Assembly (NCBI GenBank): GCA_965249835.1
Contig: CBDFMY010000001.1
Location: forward strand, 310,001 to 374,000
Length of the DNA stretch: 64,000 nucleotides
Reading direction: 5' to 3'
From: JAHRAW01 sp965249835
GTDB taxonomy: Bacteria; Pseudomonadota; Gammaproteobacteria; Arenicellales; Poriferihabitantaceae
Within the stretch, counting starts at the first letter, position 1; the number at the start of each line of letters is the position of its first letter. This document shows, one piece after another, positions 59,713 through 64,000 of this stretch. A program made the translations under genes and the position numbers. Under the pieces are notes generated by a model. It was not told where the DNA came from. It saw only the letters and a list, made by a program, of their open reading frames with translations, and searched no databases.

Positions 59713-61230
59713 CTACCCGATTGCCGGAATTTCTCCGTAGCGTCGACTGAATTGCCTGGAATACGTCGAAGATTCATCCACCACAGCCGCCGGAATGTTT
59801 TCTGGAATACTTTCTGATTGGCTCTGTGTCGCAACCGATTCAGGAATCGGGTCGGGCCGGAAATCACGGTTAAGCGGTTCGGTTGGTTGCACTTCTTTCT
59901 GAGCGGGCGGTTGCACTTCTTTCTGAGCGGGCGCGGGCTCTTTATTTTCAACATTCGCAACATTTTCAACATCGGCAACGGGTGATTTTCGCGTGCGACT
60001 GCGTTGCTGATTTCCCGGACCCTTTCGACTTTGCGGACTGAATGCAGCCCTTTGAATGTCTTGCAGCAGTTCCGCGTTAATCTCGCGACGCGGCAACGCG
60101 TGGCCGATACCCTGTTCAATATCAATGATGGAATACGCATACCGCTCGCACACAAAACTAATCGCCTCGCCGCTGGCGCCGGCGCGAGCGGTGCGCCCGA
60201 TGCGATGAATGTAATCGTCGGCATCCTGCGGCAGGTCGTAATTATAGACGTGGGTAACCTCCGGGATATGCAAGCCGCGCGCGGCTACATCGGTGGCTAC
60301 CAGCACTTTGCGGTCGCCGCGCTTGAATGATTCCAGCAGTTGCTCACGCTTGTGCTGCGGGACATCGCCGGATAAAGCGCCGTTGCTGATGTCGTTGGCG
60401 GATAAAACATTGGCGACTTTTTCCACCCCGTGCCGGGTGTTGACGAAAACCAGAATGCGTTCGTGATTGTCCCGCTTCAGCAGGTTCACCAGCAGCAACA
60501 ATTTTTCCTCTTCCGCCGGGTAGTAACTGTATTCGGTAATCTTGTCTATGACCACGGCATCGCTTCCAATCTTGATTTCTTCGGGGTTGTTCATGTGTTC
60601 ATATGCAAGTTCCATCACCTTGAATGACAGCGTCGCTGAAAACAGCAGGTTCAGACGGCTTTCCGCCACGGGCATGCGCCGCAGCAAAAAACGAATGTCC
60701 CGAATAAAACCCAGATCAAACATCCGGTCGGCTTCATCCAGCACCGCCACCTGCGCGTGCTTGAGGTCGTATAAACCCTGCCGGGAAAAATCGATCAGGC
60801 GACCCGGAGTGCCGATGAGAATATCCACGCCTTCGGCGAGCACGACCTTTTGTTCTTCGTAACCGGTTCCGCCATAAACCAGACCGAGCGTGAAGCCGGT
60901 GTGGCGCAACAAAACTTCGGCATCGCGATAAATCTGAATCGCCAGTTCCCGGGTCGGGGCAAGAATCAACGCCCGCGGATGGGTGGGTTGACGTTGGGGT
61001 TGCGGCGGGTGCGTCAGCAGGTAGTGGCCGCAAGCGAGCAGGAAGGCAGCGGTTTTGCCGGTTCCGGTTTGCGCCTGTCCGGCGACATCTTTGCCCTCAA
61101 GTGCCGACGGCAGACAGGCCGCTTGAATCGGCGTGCAATACTCAAAACCGGCATCGTGCAGACCCTGTTGTAAAGATTTCTCTAAAGTGAACTCGGTAAA
61201 TTTTTGATTGGTAAGATGTTTTTCAGTCAT
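59713..61230 (-). CDS. rhlB: DEAD-box ATP-dependent RNA helicase RhlB
   Basis: A 505-residue RNA helicase, in E. coli part of the RNA degradosome. Q motif near 15-35 (YCTPIQAACLP), Walker A AQTGTGKTAAF near 53, PTRELAIQ, Walker B VLDEADRMFD near 168, SAT in LFSATLS, and helicase C with HRIGRTARAG. The ~100-residue tail is rich in Pro, Gln, Lys and Glu with two direct copies of AQKEVQP and no fixed fold. The divergent rhlB / trxA-rho order matches Gammaproteobacteria. Confidence 0.95.
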   Translation of the reverse strand: MTEKHLTNQKFTEFTLEKSLQQGLHDAGFEYCTPIQAACLPSALEGKDVAGQAQTGTGKTAAFLLACGHYLLTHPPQPQRQPTHPRALILAPTRELAIQIYRDAEVLLRHTGFTLGLVYGGTGYEEQKVVLAEGVDILIGTPGRLIDFSRQGLYDLKHAQVAVLDEADRMFDLGFIRDIRFLLRRMPVAESRLNLLFSATLSFKVMELAYEHMNNPEEIKIGSDAVVIDKITEYSYYPAEEEKLLLLVNLLKRDNHERILVFVNTRHGVEKVANVLSANDISNGALSGDVPQHKREQLLESFKRGDRKVLVATDVAARGLHIPEVTHVYNYDLPQDADDYIHRIGRTARAGASGEAISFVCERYAYSIIDIEQGIGHALPRREINAELLQDIQRAAFSPQSRKGPGNQQRSRTRKSPVADVENVANVENKEPAPAQKEVQPPAQKEVQPTEPLNRDFRPDPIPESVATQSQSESIPENIPAAVVDESSTYSRQFSRRYGEIPAIG

Positions 61231-61499
61231 GTCTTCCTCATATCTTTATTCTGTTTCGATTTTGTGCCAGCGGGCACGGATGATTTTATGCGATTTTATT
61301 GTGACTTTATTGCAATAAAGGGCTTGATTCATTCTCACACTCGTTGCATAGTTCGCCCACTGGGCGACTGATTGTGATGGATTGCCGTGCGATGCCCGAT
61401 GGGCGATACCCAACGGCAAGGCGCAGGTAACTTAATATCGGCACTCCAATATCGGCAACCCGAAATTTTTTTTTTCACTTTTATTTACTCTGATTTTTC
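61231..61499. promoter_or_regulatory. Divergent promoter region rhlB / trxA
   Basis: 269 bases, AT-rich near both ends, with TTATGCGATTTTATTG near 61287 and a short palindrome GCCCACTGGGC near 61352. No gene, and no operator recognised. Both promoters must lie here. Confidence 0.4.
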
Positions 61500-61853
61500 A
61501 TGTCTTCAAAAATTGTTCATATCAGCGATGAATCCTTTGGTGAGGAAGTGCTCAATGCGAGCGGTCCGGTTCTCATCGACTACTGGGCGGAATGGTGTGG
61601 CCCGTGTAAAATGATCGCGCCGATTCTCGATGAGTTGTCCGAAGAATATGACGGGCGCGTGAAAATCGTCAAACTCAACATCGATGATAATCCCGAGACG
61701 CCACCGAAGTATGGCATCCGCGGCATTCCCACACTGATGTTCTTCAAAAACGGTAATGTGGAAGCCACCAAGGTCGGGGCGGTTTCAAAATCCCAACTGG
61801 CGGATTTTATTGAAAAGAACATCGAAAGCAACATCGACAATCATTCGGCCTAG
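61500..61853 (+). CDS. trxA: Thioredoxin
   Basis: A 117-residue protein disulfide reductase with the active site WCGPCK (Cys33, Cys36), the buried Asp in VLIDYWAEW and the cis-Pro in RGIPTLMFF near 80. Five to nine residues longer than E. coli TrxA at the C-terminus. It precedes rho, the usual gammaproteobacterial order. Confidence 0.97.
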   Translation: MSSKIVHISDESFGEEVLNASGPVLIDYWAEWCGPCKMIAPILDELSEEYDGRVKIVKLNIDDNPETPPKYGIRGIPTLMFFKNGNVEATKVGAVSKSQLADFIEKNIESNIDNHSA

Positions 61854-62100
61854 CCTCAGCCTCATAGAATAGAATCGAATATAATCAAACCTTGACATCT
61901 GGACATACCTGCCGATGCCCGCTATGATAACCCAATAATCCCGATAACCCTCAATAATTTCGAGAACCCGACAACTTTCGTAACGCAGTCCCCCGGACGG
62001 CTCTACCCCAAGCATCCCTTTAACGCATCCTGAACAAGGTGTCCGCATTCCCCCGCTGGGCGCACAGTTTGCACTAACATTTCTGTTTCATGGTCACCTC
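61854..62100. other. rho leader region
   Basis: A 247-base untranslated stretch between trxA and rho. Long leaders upstream of rho are usual and mediate autoregulation in E. coli. Here it is C-rich and G-poor in parts (AACCCAATAATCCCGATAACC, 61929-61949), as expected for a Rho-binding site; this is inference. No small gene was recognised. Confidence 0.4.
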
Positions 62101-63363
62101 ATGGTCATTAGTCTAACCGAACTCAAATCCAAATCGCCCACCGAGTTGATGGAAACGGCACGCTCGTTGCAACTCGACAACATCATCCGCTTGCGCAAGC
62201 AGGATCAGATTTTTGCCATCCTCAAAGCGCAGGCGAGGCAGGGCGAAAAAATCAAAGGGGAAGGCGTGGTCGAAATCCTGCAGGACGGATTTGGTTTTCT
62301 GCGCTCGGCAAAGTCATCCTATCTCGCCGGGCCCGATGACATTTATATGTCATCCAGCCAGATTCGCCGTTTCGCTTTGCGCACCGGTGACACGGTGTCC
62401 GGGCAAATTCGTCCGCCCAAAGATTCAGAAAGATATTTCGCGTTGCTCAAGGTAGAGGAGATTAATTTTCAGTCGCCGGAGGAGGCGCGCCGCAAAGTTC
62501 TGTTTGAAAACCTCACCCCGCTACATCCCGATGAGTGCATGAAACTGGAGCGGGATAACGGCTCATCCGAGTCGTTGACCGGCCGGGTGATCGACCTGGT
62601 CGCGCCCATCGGTAAGGGCCAGCGCGGGCTGATCGTGTCGGCGCCGAAGACCGGTAAGACCGTGATGCTGCAGCAAATCGCCCAATCCATCGCCGCCATC
62701 AATCCTGAAGTGAACCTGATGGTGTTGTTGATCGATGAGCGTCCCGAAGAGGTGACCGAAATGGTGCGTACCGTGCGCGGCGAAGTGGTGTCGTCAACCT
62801 TTGATGAACCCGCTTCCCGACATGTGCAAGTGGCCGAGATGGTGATCGAAAAAGCCAAGCGGCTGGTGGAGCACAAAAAAGATGTGGTGATTCTTCTGGA
62901 TTCCATCACGCGGCTGGCGCGCGCCTACAACACCGTCGCCCCGGCTTCGGGAAAGGTGCTGACCGGTGGCGTTGATGCCAATGCCTTGCAGCGACCAAAA
63001 CGGTTTTTCGGCGCGGCGCGCAACATTGAGGAAGGCGGCAGTTTGACGATTTTAGCCACTGCGTTGATCGATACCGGATCAAAAATGGACGATGTTATTT
63101 ACGAAGAATTCAAAGGTACCGGCAATCTGGAAATTCATCTCGACCGGCGCATTGCGGAAAAGCGGGTGTATCCCGCCATCAACATCAACCGCTCCGGCAC
63201 GCGCCGCGAAGAACTGCTGACCGACCCGGCCGAATTGCAGAAGATATGGCTGTTACGTAAGTTGTTGCATCCGATGGATGATTTGCAGGCGGTGGAATTT
63301 CTAATCGAAAAAATGCGAGCGACAAAATCCAACGCGGAATTCATCAAGTCGATGAATCGCTGA
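62101..63363 (+). CDS. rho: Transcription termination factor Rho
   Basis: Hexameric RNA-dependent ATPase of 420 residues, the standard length. N-terminal domain with LTELKSKSPTELME; RNA-binding cold-shock-like part with GVVEILQDGFGFLRSA and DIYMSSSQIRRF; Walker A APKTGKTVML near 181; Walker B VVILLDSITRLARAYN near 262; R-loop GGVDANALQRPKRFFGAARN near 300 and arginine finger in INRSGTRREELL. ATG 62101 follows a short AT-poor leader. The gene is followed by rpmE. Confidence 0.97.
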   Translation: MVISLTELKSKSPTELMETARSLQLDNIIRLRKQDQIFAILKAQARQGEKIKGEGVVEILQDGFGFLRSAKSSYLAGPDDIYMSSSQIRRFALRTGDTVSGQIRPPKDSERYFALLKVEEINFQSPEEARRKVLFENLTPLHPDECMKLERDNGSSESLTGRVIDLVAPIGKGQRGLIVSAPKTGKTVMLQQIAQSIAAINPEVNLMVLLIDERPEEVTEMVRTVRGEVVSSTFDEPASRHVQVAEMVIEKAKRLVEHKKDVVILLDSITRLARAYNTVAPASGKVLTGGVDANALQRPKRFFGAARNIEEGGSLTILATALIDTGSKMDDVIYEEFKGTGNLEIHLDRRIAEKRVYPAININRSGTRREELLTDPAELQKIWLLRKLLHPMDDLQAVEFLIEKMRATKSNAEFIKSMNR

Positions 63364-63462
63364 TGCCCCTTGATTCACGACCGCTTTTTTTCTATCATCG
63401 CCGCCCGACCGAACCAACCGTAGCCCGCCCCAGGAGCCTAAAGAGCCCCAAGAGAAATCCCA

Positions 63463-63666
63463 ATGAAATCCGACATTCATCCGCAATATGCCGACATCAA
63501 GGTGGTGTGCGCCTGCGGCAATCAGTTTGAAACCAAATCCACCCTGGGTAAGGAATTGCATGTGGAAATCTGCTCGGCATGCCATCCGTTCTACACCGGC
63601 AAGCAGAAAATCGTCGATACCGCCGGTCGGGTAGGGAAATTCCAGGCGAAATACCGCCGCTACTGA
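63463..63666 (+). CDS. rpmE: 50S ribosomal protein L31
   Basis: 67 residues, the zinc-binding (C+) form of L31: Cys16, Cys18, Cys37 and Cys40 are all present in VVCACGNQF and EICSACHPFYTGKQK. It lies 99 bases after rho. In many Proteobacteria a zinc-free paralogue replaces it under zinc shortage; none is in this window. Confidence 0.96.
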   Translation: MKSDIHPQYADIKVVCACGNQFETKSTLGKELHVEICSACHPFYTGKQKIVDTAGRVGKFQAKYRRY

Positions 63667-63755
63667 TTTCCACTACGCACTTCGATTTCATCGCAACACT
63701 TTTGCGTTCCCCGCAAATGCCGACACCTCGTTTGCAACTGAGGTCGGTTAAGCCA

Positions 63756-64000
63756 ATGCGCCTCGCTATCCGCATCGGTTTTATTCTCTGTTTGTTTGGG
63801 CTGGTTGCGGTCGCCAATGCCGAGCAGACGCGCTCGGCTATAGTGAAAAAAGTATTGGATGGCGACACCGTGCAACTCGCCAGCGGTGAAATAATCCGCT
63901 TGCTCGGCATAGACTCCCCCGAAAGCAACTCCAGAAACCGGCGGCTATTGCCGCAGCCGTTCCACCGCGAAGCGCGCAACGCCCTGGTCGCACTGGTGGA
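63756..64000 (+). CDS. Thermonuclease-like (SNase domain) secreted protein, 5' part
   Basis: Truncated by the window end after about 80 codons. Signal peptide (IRIGFILCLFGLVAVANA), then the SNase fold start IVKKVLDGDTVQLASGE and IRLLGIDSPES, with the Asp of DGDT and the Arg of IRLLGID expected in the calcium and catalytic site. An in-frame ATG at 63717 would add 13 residues; ATG 63756 fits a signal peptide better. The remaining catalytic residues lie beyond the window. Confidence 0.85.
   Translation, partial: MRLAIRIGFILCLFGLVAVANAEQTRSAIVKKVLDGDTVQLASGEIIRLLGIDSPESNSRNRRLLPQPFHREARNALVALV

Noticed and set aside
61330..61440. tRNA-like hairpins between rhlB and trxA
   Set aside because: GCCCACTGGGC and neighbouring repeats do not fold into a cloverleaf with T-loop consensus.

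Overview
The window reads as chromosomal DNA of a gammaproteobacterium. The gene orders hemA-prfA-prmC, rpoE-rseA-rseB and divergent rhlB / trxA-rho-rpmE, an E. coli-type aspartate-semialdehyde dehydrogenase and a LysM lytic transglycosylase support this. Housekeeping genes are intact and of normal length. The spaces between them are unusually long and packed with short palindromic repeats, and several accessory genes survive only as fragments. This fits a lineage with active repeat expansion and ongoing gene loss, such as a host-associated or marine symbiont, but the species cannot be named from sequence alone. No rRNA, tRNA or CRISPR array was seen.

Region 1 (1-16325) is a direct tandem array of nine paralogous AAA-type ATPase genes, the first cut by the window edge. 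Five are intact over their full length or nearly so, two more end about ten residues early (copies 7 and 8, counted here among the readable genes), one carries a +1 frameshift and one is split by an IS5-family element. The copies are mosaics: two alternative leader plus N-terminal modules, at least five alternative central cassettes between Walker A and Walker B, and a near-identical C-terminal half with small shuffled blocks. The array also holds a NYN-domain protein, the last ~70 residues of a TRAP permease and a ~0.9 kb duplicated block with a DUF1640 coiled-coil gene. This is the best candidate here for an undescribed system.

Region 2 (16837-31437) is core metabolism: hemA-prfA-prmC; on the minus strand asd, a serA-like dehydrogenase, serC and a DUF1015 gene; then pdxJ, a Mth938-domain gene, hom, recJ and rpoE. 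SerC and PdxJ both feed pyridoxal phosphate synthesis, and Asd and Hom sit on the aspartate-family pathway.

Region 3 (31438-46000) has rseA-rseB-prc, separated from rpoE by ~650 bases of repeats, then avtA. A minus-strand group follows: class III aminotransferase, an acetylpolyamine amidohydrolase remnant, an M20 amidohydrolase and a degenerate ABC exporter with a cyclic-nucleotide-binding-domain protein upstream. A sulfurtransferase and a DAHP synthase close the region.

Region 4 (46321-49434) is a low-GC graveyard of restriction-modification genes: both ends of a type ISP enzyme enclose a truncated cytosine methyltransferase, an intact DUF3883 nuclease-like gene and the C-terminus of a PLD-type endonuclease.

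Region 5 (50412-64000) holds a LysM transglycosylase, a DUF349 protein, a SLC13 transporter, an IS1202-like element beside a short porin-like gene, rhlB, trxA, rho, rpmE and the start of a secreted thermonuclease-like gene.
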